Assembly (NCBI GenBank): GCA_964418325.1
Contig: CAYQLC010000005.1
Span: 1 to 64,000 of the forward strand
Source of the DNA: IMCC26077 sp964418325
GTDB lineage: Bacteria > Actinomycetota > Actinomycetes > Nanopelagicales > Nanopelagicaceae
Reading direction: 5' to 3'
Length of the DNA stretch: 64,000 nt
Shown: positions 9,200 to 17,488 of the stretch, one piece after another
Layout of the letters: every line of letters begins with the position of its first letter
How positions within the stretch are numbered: the stretch's first letter is position 1
The notes under the pieces: generated by a model
Database searches by the model: none
The model's input: the letters and a program-made list of their open reading frames with translations, nothing else
Told to the model about the DNA's origin: nothing
Made by a program: the position numbers and the translations under genes

Positions 9200-10651
9200 A
9201 TGAGTACGTTGGCAGAGTTCTCAACCCATCACCCCGCTACTGGTGAAATCTTCAGAACGTATCCGGTCACCAATAATGACGAAGTCGCCGCAGCCATTAC
9301 TCGAGCTCGAGACTCTGCTCAATGGTGGGCTGGCTTGACCTTTGCCCGGCGACGAGCGATCTTGCTGCAGTGGAATGCCCTACTCATCTCACGAATTGAT
9401 GAAGCTACAGAGTTAATAGCAGGCGAAACTGGCAAGCCTCGAAGTGATGCACAGCTTGAAGCAACCCTCGCTTGCGAGCATATTGCTTGGGCAGCGCGGA
9501 GAGCCTCCTTCTACCTGCGAGCACATCACCGATGGCCAGGGTTGTTGATGGCGAATATGAACGCACGTGTGGATCGGGTTCCTTACGGAGTCGTTGGCGT
9601 TATTGGGCCTTGGAATTATCCGATCTTCACTCCGATGGGTTCTATCGCTTACGCCCTGGCTGCTGGTAACACTGTGATCTTCAAACCCAGTGAATTCACT
9701 CCTGCAATCGGATTGTGGTTAGCAAAGACGCTCCAAGAGATTGAACCAAACCATCACCTGCTTCAGGTTGTTACAGGAGCTGGAAGTGTGGGCGCAGCGC
9801 TCATCACCCATGGTGTCGACAAAATCTCTTTTACTGGCTCCACAGCGACGGCAAAGAAAGTTGCAGCGGCATGCGTAGAACGAATGATTCCTTTTGTACT
9901 TGAGTGTGGCGGTAAAGATCCAGTACTTGTTGATAGCGATGCTGATTTGGAGCGAGCTGCAGAACATGCGCTCTGGTCTGGAATGTCTAATGCTGGCCAA
10001 AGTTGTATCGGAGCAGAGCGAATCTACGTTCACCATGCAGTGGCCGAGCGCTTTATCGAAATCTTGAGGGATCGCGCGGGCGAAGTGAAAGCTGGCGTCA
10101 ATTACGGAGCTGCAACACGTCCTGCACAACTAGAAATTATCAAACGACATGTTGATGATGCCATGCGCCATGGCGAAGTTATTATTGGCGGTCGGGACTC
10201 GGTAGGTGAACGTTTTGTTGAGCCAATAATTATCACTAATGTTCCTGAAGATGCGCCCTCTATGCGCGAAGAAACTTTCGGCCCAGTACTCTTGGTGAAT
10301 ACCGTTCAGGATATGAATGAAGCGATACAAAAAGCCAATGACACTCCCTTTGGTCTTGCCGCTTCAGTCTGGTCGAGGCGAAATGGTGAGCAGATTGCCG
10401 CTCAATTGCACTGTGGGATGGTCTCTATCAACTCAGTCTTTACCTTTGCCGCGATGGGTTCGATGCCTTTTGGTGGTGTAAAAGAGAGCGGCATGGGGCG
10501 CATTCACGGTCCTGAGGGATTACTTGAATTCACCTATCCTCGGTCAGTCGTCAAGCCTCGATTTAACCTTCCTTTGGAATTCACCTCCTTCAAACGCACT
10601 AGTTTCGCCGATAAAGTCATCACAACCTTGAGTAGAATTAAACACAAATGA
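9200..10651 (+). CDS. Aldehyde dehydrogenase family protein
   Basis: A 483-residue NAD(P)-dependent oxidoreductase that converts aldehydes to acids. The catalytic cysteine is C269 in NAGQSCIGAE, and the general-base glutamate is E235 in LECGGKDP. The cofactor segment PWNYPIFTP lies near residues 136-144, and GSTATAKK marks the Rossmann loop. The C-terminus is extended by about 30 basic residues after the catalytic domain. The substrate is unknown. The stop overlaps the start of the first large secreted paralogue by 4 bp (ATGA), so a cytoplasmic enzyme and a secreted protein share an operon. Confidence 0.9.
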   Translation: MSTLAEFSTHHPATGEIFRTYPVTNNDEVAAAITRARDSAQWWAGLTFARRRAILLQWNALLISRIDEATELIAGETGKPRSDAQLEATLACEHIAWAARRASFYLRAHHRWPGLLMANMNARVDRVPYGVVGVIGPWNYPIFTPMGSIAYALAAGNTVIFKPSEFTPAIGLWLAKTLQEIEPNHHLLQVVTGAGSVGAALITHGVDKISFTGSTATAKKVAAACVERMIPFVLECGGKDPVLVDSDADLERAAEHALWSGMSNAGQSCIGAERIYVHHAVAERFIEILRDRAGEVKAGVNYGAATRPAQLEIIKRHVDDAMRHGEVIIGGRDSVGERFVEPIIITNVPEDAPSMREETFGPVLLVNTVQDMNEAIQKANDTPFGLAASVWSRRNGEQIAAQLHCGMVSINSVFTFAAMGSMPFGGVKESGMGRIHGPEGLLEFTYPRSVVKPRFNLPLEFTSFKRTSFADKVITTLSRIKHK

Positions 10652-12399
10652 AAGTAAAACGAGGGACTCTCTCACGTAAATCACTCTATTCCGCTCTCGT
10701 TGCGCTATTAGCTGTGATGGCTACCAGTTTGCCTAGTAACGGCGCATCAATTTTCGATTTACTCCCCGATGGTCCAGCTACTCCGGGATACCTTGGATTT
10801 ACTTTCGAAGAAACTCGTCCCGGCTTAGGTCAATTAGTTTCGGTGATCAATAGCAACGTAGTCCGTAAAGATAAGAATGACGTGGGCGGAATGTATCTCT
10901 GTTCTTCCATGGACGACCCAGAGTGTGCAAAAGGCGCATATGTCAACGCTCAATTACTCCTACCGCCCTGTTCCAATGCAGCCCAGCGCATGTGTGTTGA
11001 AGCGCTCGCCCTCGCCACTGGAACCGCTCCTCTAGAAAATGCAAAGTTAGAGCGAGAGGTAGCAGGTCCGCGCACTCCAGCAGACCCAGTGACTGGCCTT
11101 CCCGCTGGTGGTGGACCGAGTCTTTGGAGTTCTCCAACGGTGACCAACAAAGCCGGCACAAAAACCTATGGCGTATCGGTTCGAGTGATGTACTTTCAAA
11201 ATCGGGAAGGAAGCGGAAGCGCTAGCAAGCGAAACGCACCGATCTCTCTTCAGTCGATGCGAGTTGATGTCTTTCCTGTTGAAGTTATCAGTGGTGACTA
11301 CTCACCTCTTGAGACATACGCCAGCGTTAATCCAGATGGTGGTGCTACCTACGGAGTGCGAGCAAGCGGAAATAGTAAAGGTTTCTACTCAGATGCAGCA
11401 TGGCTAGATGATGGTAGTTACGGAAAGTCCGTTGATTTCGCAGACGACACCCGGGCCGCGCTCACCCTCCGCATGGGAAGTGAGATGACTGGATGGCTTT
11501 ATGGTCGACTTAAAGATGTCAAAGTTGATGTGACTCCGCTGGATAACAAATTTAACAAAATCACCATCGAAGGTGCACCAGTAGCGGCACCCGGCGCTTA
11601 CGGAATCATCAAGAAGAGTGAATTGAAGAACTATCCTGCAATAGATGCACGGATACGACTTGGCAGTAATGATTTTGGCTATAACGAGATGGTTAATTCA
11701 CCTGGATCCCGGGGGCTTGGTTACAGCCCAGTGGGAAATTTCACAGACTTCGCTGCCTTTGAGCCAATTCTCAAAACTATGCCAGGTGCCCGTGCACAAT
11801 GGCTTATTCAGTCTGGCGCCAGCGCTAATGGATATCAACCACAAGTTACCGAAAGGTGCTTTCAAGATAAAACAAAACTTCTCGGTATTGTTACGACCAA
11901 TGCATTGATTTATGAAAACGGCGCACCTGAATTTAAAGATGGCACTCTCAATTACAAAGTCGCGGGTCTACACCATCTAGCAGATGGAGTGACGCTCACT
12001 CGTGGTACTTATGATCTAGCCATTCGAAGTGAGACAGCTCGATGTGTCTATGGATTTTCTAATGCACCATTCCAGGCCTCAATTTCCGTTATCGGCTCAG
12101 ATGGTCAAGAGCAGACAATTGCTACTGAAAGCGTCCGCGAAGATGCCAAACGTGAATGGCTATTTCTCTCAGCTCAGAACTTCACCTTCTCTTCCCCTGT
12201 CATCAAAGTTAAGTTGACTCAAGAAAAGACATTAACTCCAGCCAAACCCACTAATAGTTCTGCATCCGCGGCAAGCACAACAGTTGCACCTGCGGCAAAG
12301 AAAGCTTCTACCAAGTCGATTTCTTGCGTTAAAGGAAAATTGGTTCGCAAAATATCTGGTACAAACCCAAAATGTCCGGCCGGGTTTAAGAAGCGCTAG
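10648..12399 (+). CDS. Large secreted protein, paralogue 1 of 3, with C-terminal two-Cys tag
   Basis: A 583-residue exported protein that I cannot assign to a characterised family. It has a basic N-terminus, a hydrophobic core and a likely cleavage site near residue 33. Landmarks shared with the proteins at 17489-19306 and 56896-58638 are an N-terminal LCSSMDDPEC block, a PPC...MCVE block, GWLYGRLK, the pair GTYDLAIR and RCVYGF, and FTFSSP near residue 520. A Ser/Thr/Ala linker (about 530-556) leads to a lysine-rich end with C560 and C576 (core NPKCPAGFKK). Three pairs of cysteines suggest oxidative folding outside the cell. The start overlaps the aldehyde dehydrogenase stop. Confidence 0.85.
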   Translation: MKVKRGTLSRKSLYSALVALLAVMATSLPSNGASIFDLLPDGPATPGYLGFTFEETRPGLGQLVSVINSNVVRKDKNDVGGMYLCSSMDDPECAKGAYVNAQLLLPPCSNAAQRMCVEALALATGTAPLENAKLEREVAGPRTPADPVTGLPAGGGPSLWSSPTVTNKAGTKTYGVSVRVMYFQNREGSGSASKRNAPISLQSMRVDVFPVEVISGDYSPLETYASVNPDGGATYGVRASGNSKGFYSDAAWLDDGSYGKSVDFADDTRAALTLRMGSEMTGWLYGRLKDVKVDVTPLDNKFNKITIEGAPVAAPGAYGIIKKSELKNYPAIDARIRLGSNDFGYNEMVNSPGSRGLGYSPVGNFTDFAAFEPILKTMPGARAQWLIQSGASANGYQPQVTERCFQDKTKLLGIVTTNALIYENGAPEFKDGTLNYKVAGLHHLADGVTLTRGTYDLAIRSETARCVYGFSNAPFQASISVIGSDGQEQTIATESVREDAKREWLFLSAQNFTFSSPVIKVKLTQEKTLTPAKPTNSSASAASTTVAPAAKKASTKSISCVKGKLVRKISGTNPKCPAGFKKR

Positions 12400-12409
12400 T
12401 TAACTTCTG

Positions 12410-12721
12410 CTAATAACGCGGAGCATTACGAGTACGTTCAATCTTTGGCCCACGTTTATTCCGCGAATTCCAACAAGGTGTATGCCAATGCCTGCGAGTT
12501 TCCGGATCTTCAGTTGGCCACGAGACGATATGTGGAGTTGCAGTTCTTATTTCATGATCGCATCCAGGGCATCGATACACTTTTGTTGAACTTGCACCAG
12601 TAAGTGAACGCACCGTAAATCCATCCTCTTCCCACTCATTTGATGGGCGGGGTTCGCGCTCGGACCCTGCGCTTTCATCAGGACGCGATGCTTTCGAACG
12701 GTAGTTCTTTCGTGGGCTCAC
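12410..12721 (-). CDS. Conserved actinobacterial small protein, zinc-ribbon-like
   Basis: A 103-residue protein counted from a GTG at 12721. An in-frame ATG at 12829 would overlap the start of the ABC transporter gene, and its extra 36 residues look unlike protein. The N-terminal third is charged and probably disordered. The C-terminal part has YRCPGCDHEI followed by RRHWHTPCW, a Cys2/His-Cys arrangement that could bind zinc. I recognise this pattern from a conserved actinobacterial family without a known function. It is convergent with the secreted paralogue, 10 bp apart, and divergent from the ABC transporter. Confidence 0.7.
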   Translation of the reverse strand: MSPRKNYRSKASRPDESAGSEREPRPSNEWEEDGFTVRSLTGASSTKVYRCPGCDHEIRTATPHIVSWPTEDPETRRHWHTPCWNSRNKRGPKIERTRNAPRY

Positions 12722-12786
12722 TTCACTATTTTCGCAGGAAACTCTCGGTAATTCTCGATAAATGATGGGGATAGTAAGGTGTCTAT

Positions 12787-13683
12787 GTGAATCAGCTCCA
12801 TCAGAGCAACCAGGCAGCGCAACGTACACATGCCATCATGGTGCGCGGCCTGACTAAGTCGTACCGCAATGGAAAAGGCGTGCTTGTTGAGGCAGTAAAG
12901 GGCATTGACCTTGAGGTTGCCACTGGCGAAATCTTCGCACTCCTTGGGCCAAATGGTGCGGGGAAAACTAGCACCATCGAGATTCTTGAAGGGTATCGAA
13001 AGCGTGATGGTGGAGAGCTCTCTGTGCTCGGTGAAGATCCTGCTCAAACCAATCTGCCCGCGTGGCGGAATCGAGTTGGCATCGTCTTGCAATCTACGAA
13101 AGATGCCGCTGATCTCTCCGTGGTCGAGATACTCAGCCATTTTGCTAGGTACTACTCCAAACCCCGCGATGTCGACGAAGTGATTTCAGCAGTGGGGCTG
13201 CAGGAGAAGCGCAATGCTCGAGGAGAACACCTCTCTGGTGGACAGCGGCGTCGTTTAGATGTTGCTCTCGGGATCATTGGTAATCCCGAGCTGCTCTTTC
13301 TCGATGAGCCAACAACTGGATTTGACCCAGAAGCGCGTCGCTCATTCTGGGATTTGATTCGCTCGCTCCGTGCAGCTGGTACGACTATTTTGATGAGCAC
13401 TCACTACCTCGATGAGGCCGAGGCTCTCGCAGATCGAGTGGCTGTTATGAACCATGGAGTGATTGTTGATTGTGCAACGGCTGAGAAGTTGGGTGGCCGT
13501 GATCGTGAAAAGGTGAATGTGCGTTGGCGTGAAAATGGCGCGCTCCACCAGGAGTTAACTGATGCACCAACAGAATTCGTTAGAGCACTCACAGCACGAA
13601 TTCCAGGAGAGATTGCTGAACTCACAGTGGTACGTCCTACCTTGGAAGAAATTTACCTTCAAATGATTGGCGGCCAAGCGTGA
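12787..13683 (+). CDS. ABC transporter ATP-binding protein
   Basis: A 298-residue ATPase subunit of an ABC-2 (drug/polymer export type) transporter. Walker A is GPNGAGKTS (54-62), the signature LSGGQ is at 149-153, and Walker B LLFLDEP has D173-E174. The H-loop histidine follows in MSTHYLDEAEALADR. The C-terminal 60 residues resemble the DrrA/YadG-type extension. A GTG start is used, and no obvious ribosome site precedes it. The stop overlaps the permease GTG start (GTGA, 13680-13683), and the operon continues into a lysine-rich secreted protein. Confidence 0.92.
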   Translation: MNQLHQSNQAAQRTHAIMVRGLTKSYRNGKGVLVEAVKGIDLEVATGEIFALLGPNGAGKTSTIEILEGYRKRDGGELSVLGEDPAQTNLPAWRNRVGIVLQSTKDAADLSVVEILSHFARYYSKPRDVDEVISAVGLQEKRNARGEHLSGGQRRRLDVALGIIGNPELLFLDEPTTGFDPEARRSFWDLIRSLRAAGTTILMSTHYLDEAEALADRVAVMNHGVIVDCATAEKLGGRDREKVNVRWRENGALHQELTDAPTEFVRALTARIPGEIAELTVVRPTLEEIYLQMIGGQA

Positions 13684-14483
13684 GCCAAGAAATGAAACAA
13701 CCTGGAGTTATTGCGATTGGATTTGCCCGCGGCGCGTTAGAAATTAAACAATTTATGCGCCAGCGGGAGAGCGTAGTCTTCACGCTCCTCTTTCCGATAC
13801 TTCTTCTCTTTATCTTCGGTTCAGTTTTCAAAGATGAAATTGCCCCAGGAGTTACCTTTAGTCAGTACTTCGTCGCTGGCATGATTGCCTCAGGTTTGGT
13901 AAACACCGGCTTTCAGCAACTTGCAATCACCATTCCTATGGAACGAGATGACGGAACACTTAAACGACTCCGTGGCACCCCAGCGCCAACCGCCTCCTAT
14001 TTCATCGGAAAAGTAATTCTGGTATTTGTTAGCATGATCATTCAGGTCGGATTATTGCTCGCTTTTGGAGTTGCGCTCTATGGCATATCACTGCCAACTA
14101 GCGCAGATAAATGGTTAACCTTGGCTTGGGTGATGTTCTTAGGGATAACAAGTTCTACCATTCTCGGAATCGCATTCTCAGTCGTACCCAAAAGCGGTCG
14201 AGGTGCATCGGCCGTGGTCTCACCAATCGTCATTATTCTGCAATTCTTTAGCGGGGTCTTCTTCGTCTTCACCCAACTTCCCACGTGGATGCAAAACTTC
14301 GCCGCACTCTTCCCACTTAAGTGGCTGACCCAAGGGGTCCGCTCGGTATTCCTCCCTGATTCATTTGCTGCTCAAGAGGTAGCAAAAAGCTGGGAACATG
14401 GTCGCACAGCTCTCGTGCTCACTGCCTGGTTAATAGCAGGGTTCTTCATCGCGATAAAAACCTTCCGCTGGGAGCGAACATGA
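13680..14483 (+). CDS. ABC-2 type transporter permease
   Basis: A 267-residue membrane protein with about six hydrophobic segments, typical of ABC2_membrane permeases. The first helix is near residues 33-50, and the last is at 245-260, just before the end. The loop IPMERDDGTLKRLRGTP is the conserved cytoplasmic coupling segment of this family. It is translated from GTG, overlapping the ATPase gene by 4 bp, and its own stop overlaps the next ATG by 4 bp (ATGA). The three genes are therefore very likely one transcript. The cargo is unknown. Confidence 0.9.
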   Translation: MSQEMKQPGVIAIGFARGALEIKQFMRQRESVVFTLLFPILLLFIFGSVFKDEIAPGVTFSQYFVAGMIASGLVNTGFQQLAITIPMERDDGTLKRLRGTPAPTASYFIGKVILVFVSMIIQVGLLLAFGVALYGISLPTSADKWLTLAWVMFLGITSSTILGIAFSVVPKSGRGASAVVSPIVIILQFFSGVFFVFTQLPTWMQNFAALFPLKWLTQGVRSVFLPDSFAAQEVAKSWEHGRTALVLTAWLIAGFFIAIKTFRWERT

Positions 14484-15268
14484 AAAACCGGTTGCGCTCC
14501 TTCGGTAGCGTGCTGGCGCTCCTTCTGCTCTCCGCTACGACAACCTTCGCCATTTCTCCCACTGCAAATGCTGCAAATAATCCACAACCAAAAGCCTCTC
14601 CTTCGGCCAAAAAGAAAGAGGTGACAAAAAAGAAAGCGCCACAGAAAAAGGTCCAGAAAAAAGTCAAGAAAAAGGTCCAGAAAAAAACTGAGAAAAAACC
14701 AAAGAAAAAACCTCGCAAGATTTCCAGACCTATTCCATCACCTTCACCGAAGTGGCCACCAAAAGGTTTCCGAGAGATTGATGGCGTCTACATCTCAACT
14801 CCAAAGAGTGAACGTGAACTTGTCGGCGTACTCAGCGCAAAGACCACATTGTTAAGTGAGATTAAAGCATGCGAAGAGCGAGTCTGTGCAGTTATTTATG
14901 TCGCATCTCAAACCAAATGCAAGTGGTGGGAAGTCCAATCAATTGTGATCGGCCGATATGCAGATGTTCTTGGTAATTTGCGAACTCTTGCTAAAGGGAC
15001 CAAAGCCAAAGAGCGTAAGACCATCATTCTGATTAGCAAGGAACCTGTTGAGGATTATGCAGAAATCCTCAATATGAAAGCTTTCTGCCGAAATGACGCT
15101 GTGGCAGGAAAGATCCCCAGTAATACCTTTACGCCAAATCCTGCTCTAGCAGCAACTCCCGCTGCGACACCGACGCAATCCCCTCCAGTCGCACCAAATC
15201 CCACTGCATCTCCTGCTGGCTCTCCCGCTGCATCTCCTGCTGGCTCTCCCGCTGCCACTGCAGGCTAA
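14480..15268 (+). CDS. Lysine-rich secreted protein with Pro/Ser/Ala tail
   Basis: A 262-residue exported protein of unknown function. A signal peptide occupies about residues 1-32 (AXA-type site in TANAAN). Residues 43-80 are an extremely basic low-complexity segment, with many KKK and KKVQKK blocks broken by Pro. A globular middle (about 90-215) has four cysteines (ACEERVC, TKCKWW, AFCRN). The tail from 216 is Pro/Ser/Ala/Thr-rich and includes two perfect copies of a 24-bp repeat encoding ASPAGSPA. The basic stretch could bind anionic wall polymers or DNA; that is inference. It is translationally coupled to the ABC permease. Confidence 0.8.
   Translation: MKNRLRSFGSVLALLLLSATTTFAISPTANAANNPQPKASPSAKKKEVTKKKAPQKKVQKKVKKKVQKKTEKKPKKKPRKISRPIPSPSPKWPPKGFREIDGVYISTPKSERELVGVLSAKTTLLSEIKACEERVCAVIYVASQTKCKWWEVQSIVIGRYADVLGNLRTLAKGTKAKERKTIILISKEPVEDYAEILNMKAFCRNDAVAGKIPSNTFTPNPALAATPAATPTQSPPVAPNPTASPAGSPAASPAGSPAATAG
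15206..15253 (+). repeat. 24-bp coding tandem repeat (2 copies)
   Basis: Two perfect adjacent copies of a 24-base unit (15206-15229 and 15230-15253) encode ASPAGSPA twice in the tail of the lysine-rich secreted protein. Perfect identity at the DNA level points to recent slippage duplication. Confidence 0.9.
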
Positions 15269-15293
15269 GCCCTCATCATTTATCCTTTGACCC

Positions 15294-15617
15294 ATGCTTG
15301 GTGGAATAAACAATCAACTCTTCTTACAAGGCTTTGGCGGCTTCTTCGCGTTGTTGATTTTGATTCCATTATTGAGATGGACTTTTTCGCGTGGTAAATC
15401 CCATGTGGCACGGCCAGCTAAGAGTGGCAATAGTGATGAGTACGGTCTGCTAGTTCCCGTTAGCCGTCCTGCTAATTTCATTGAGGGTGAGATGGAACGG
15501 CAAAAGTTAGTGGAATCAAATATCCGCGCCAATCTTGTCCAGGCTAAAGATGGTATTGCGTTACTCGTCTTTCCAGAGGAGCTATCTGCCGCAAAGGCAA
15601 TTCTTAACCAGAGGTAA
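15294..15617 (+). CDS. Small membrane-anchored protein
   Basis: A 107-residue protein with one hydrophobic helix (about residues 13-30), a basic stop-transfer segment and a soluble C-terminal domain of about 65 residues. This ends in FPEELSAAKAILNQR, with a preceding VQAKDGIALLVF strand. I do not recognise the family, but its composition and compactness make it a real gene. It starts 25 bp after the lysine-rich protein and may be in the same operon. The 3' end is 4 bp from the end of the convergent adenosyltransferase gene. Confidence 0.7.
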   Translation: MLGGINNQLFLQGFGGFFALLILIPLLRWTFSRGKSHVARPAKSGNSDEYGLLVPVSRPANFIEGEMERQKLVESNIRANLVQAKDGIALLVFPEELSAAKAILNQR

Positions 15618-15621
15618 TCTG

Positions 15622-16194
15622 CTAGCGGTTAGCGCCTGGAACCCATAACTCATCGCCCACGCTCTTATTCTCATAACGTGCAAGCACGAAGAGCAGATCT
15701 GAAAGTCGATTGAGATATTTCGCGGTCAAAGGATTGACACCTGCGCCAAAAGCGTGAATCGCAGCCCAAGTGCATCGTTCAGCGCGACGAACTACGGTGC
15801 GGGCGACGTGGAGTAACGCTGCTGCCGGAGTTCCTCCGGGAAGTACAAATGAGCGAAGTGGTGCAAGGTCAGTGTTGAAGTGATCAATCTGCTCTTCCAG
15901 ATGAGATATCTGTGATTCAAGGATACGTAGTTGCTCGTGTGGTGGGTTATCGACCATCGGAGTGCAAAGGTCGGCGCCCACATCGAAGAGATCATTTTGA
16001 ATTCGCGTCAGCAGCTTCTGCACCTCAGGTGAAACCTCTGCCAGCGCGAGTACGACTCCGATACTGGAGTTGGCCTCGTCTACTGTCGCATACGCCTCAA
16101 GGCGCGGGTCGTTCTTAGAGGTTCGACTCATATCCCCTAGCGAGGTCGTGCCATCGTCACCGGTTTTTGTATAGATACGTGTCAGATTCACCAT
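15622..16194 (-). CDS. Cob(I)yrinic acid a,c-diamide adenosyltransferase (PduO type)
   Basis: A 190-residue ATP:corrinoid adenosyltransferase that makes adenosylcobalamin. The ATP-binding N-terminus is TKTGDDGTTSLG (9-20), followed by the YATVDEANSSIG block. The corrinoid-site helix RTVVRRAERCTWA is near residues 131-143. Length and motifs match the PduO/MMAB family. It would supply the cofactor for methylmalonyl-CoA mutase, whose helper genes meaB and mce are in this window. It is divergent from murA with 27 bp between starts. In Mycobacterium tuberculosis the same enzyme gene also neighbours murA near the atp operon. Confidence 0.93.
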   Translation of the reverse strand: MVNLTRIYTKTGDDGTTSLGDMSRTSKNDPRLEAYATVDEANSSIGVVLALAEVSPEVQKLLTRIQNDLFDVGADLCTPMVDNPPHEQLRILESQISHLEEQIDHFNTDLAPLRSFVLPGGTPAAALLHVARTVVRRAERCTWAAIHAFGAGVNPLTAKYLNRLSDLLFVLARYENKSVGDELWVPGANR

Positions 16195-16221
16195 GCTCCT
16201 ACCTTACGCTTAACCTCTACG

Positions 16222-17487
16222 ATGAACCACATGGAGCGATTTGAGGTCACTGGGGGCGCCCGTCTAGTGGGCGAGGTCCAGGTGCATGGCGCGAAGAATT
16301 CCATCCTCAAATTGATGGCTGCTGCCCTTTTAGCCCCAGGCGTACACCGACTTAGCAATGTTCCCTCAATTGCTGATGTATCCATCATGGCTGAACTTCT
16401 GATACGCCTTGGCTGTCAAGTCTCCCATGATGAGAACTCATTAACCATGACCATTTCAGTTCCTGATCAATTAGAACATCGCGCGGATTACGATCTCGTG
16501 CGCAAGATGCGCGCCTCAATCAACGTCCTTGGACCTTTACTCACGCGTACTGGTCGCGCAGAGGTAGCACTTCCTGGTGGCGATGCGATTGGATCCCGTG
16601 GTCTCGATTTCCATATCAATGGATTAGAAGCCCTTGGTGCTCAGGTTAGTAACGAGCATGGTTACATCATTGCCACTGCCTCTGGCCGACTTCGCGGCGC
16701 TGTCATTGAACTGGAATTCCCCAGCGTAGGTGCGACTGAAAATCTTTTGACCGCTGCAGTTCTGGCCCGCGGCGAAACAGTTATTGATAATGCCGCTCGC
16801 GAACCAGACATCGTAGATTTAGGTATCTACTTACAGAAGATGGGCGCACAAATCACAGGGCTTGGTACATCAACAATCACGGTGAATGGCAGCGACTCCC
16901 TTCGCCCTGCAGACCATGAAGCGCTACCTGATCGAATTGTCACTGGAACCTGGGCTTTTGCTGCGACCATGACCCAAGGTGACATCACTATTAACAATGC
17001 CAATCCTGATCACTTAGAAATTCCACTGGAAAAATTGGTCCTTTCTGGAGCGGTTGTCACCACCACACCTGGGGGCTTGCGAGTGCGAATGGATCATCGC
17101 CCCAAGGCAATCGATGCGGTGACTCTTCCCTATCCTGGCTTTCCTACCGATTTACAGCCGATGATTGTTGCGCTAAATGCCATCGCCCAAGGCTCTGCCT
17201 TGGTAACTGAAAATGTCTTCGAAGGTCGATTTATGTTTATCAACGAACTTGTGCGACTAGGAGCGGACATCACAACAGATGGCCATCACGCATTTATCAA
17301 AGGGCGAGAGATACTCTCCAGCGCACCAGTAGCTGCAACCGATATCAGGGCCGGGGCGGCGCTAGTTTTAGCCGCATTGGTCTGTGACGGCACGACAATT
17401 ATCGAAGAGATATTCCATGTTGATCGTGGCTATCCGATGTTTGACGAACAACTTCGTTCGTTGGGTGCCAATATCCAACGAATCTAG
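16222..17487 (+). CDS. murA: UDP-N-acetylglucosamine 1-carboxyvinyltransferase
   Basis: A 421-residue EPSP-synthase-fold enzyme catalysing the first committed step of peptidoglycan synthesis, transfer of enolpyruvate from PEP to UDP-GlcNAc. The substrate lysine lies in VHGAKNSILK. In the mobile loop the text reads ALPGGDAIGSRG: Asp121 stands where Escherichia coli has Cys115. This natural Asp form is known from mycobacteria and chlamydiae and is insensitive to fosfomycin. The start could also be the ATG at 16231 (MERFEVTGG), which matches relatives better. No ribosome site is evident for either, so a leaderless message is likely. Confidence 0.96.
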   Translation: MNHMERFEVTGGARLVGEVQVHGAKNSILKLMAAALLAPGVHRLSNVPSIADVSIMAELLIRLGCQVSHDENSLTMTISVPDQLEHRADYDLVRKMRASINVLGPLLTRTGRAEVALPGGDAIGSRGLDFHINGLEALGAQVSNEHGYIIATASGRLRGAVIELEFPSVGATENLLTAAVLARGETVIDNAAREPDIVDLGIYLQKMGAQITGLGTSTITVNGSDSLRPADHEALPDRIVTGTWAFAATMTQGDITINNANPDHLEIPLEKLVLSGAVVTTTPGGLRVRMDHRPKAIDAVTLPYPGFPTDLQPMIVALNAIAQGSALVTENVFEGRFMFINELVRLGADITTDGHHAFIKGREILSSAPVAATDIRAGAALVLAALVCDGTTIIEEIFHVDRGYPMFDEQLRSLGANIQRI

Positions 17488-17488
17488 C

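Noticed and set aside
12722..12829. N-terminal extension of the zinc-ribbon-like protein
   Set aside because: It would overlap the ABC transporter start and has an atypical composition; the GTG at 12721 is a better start.
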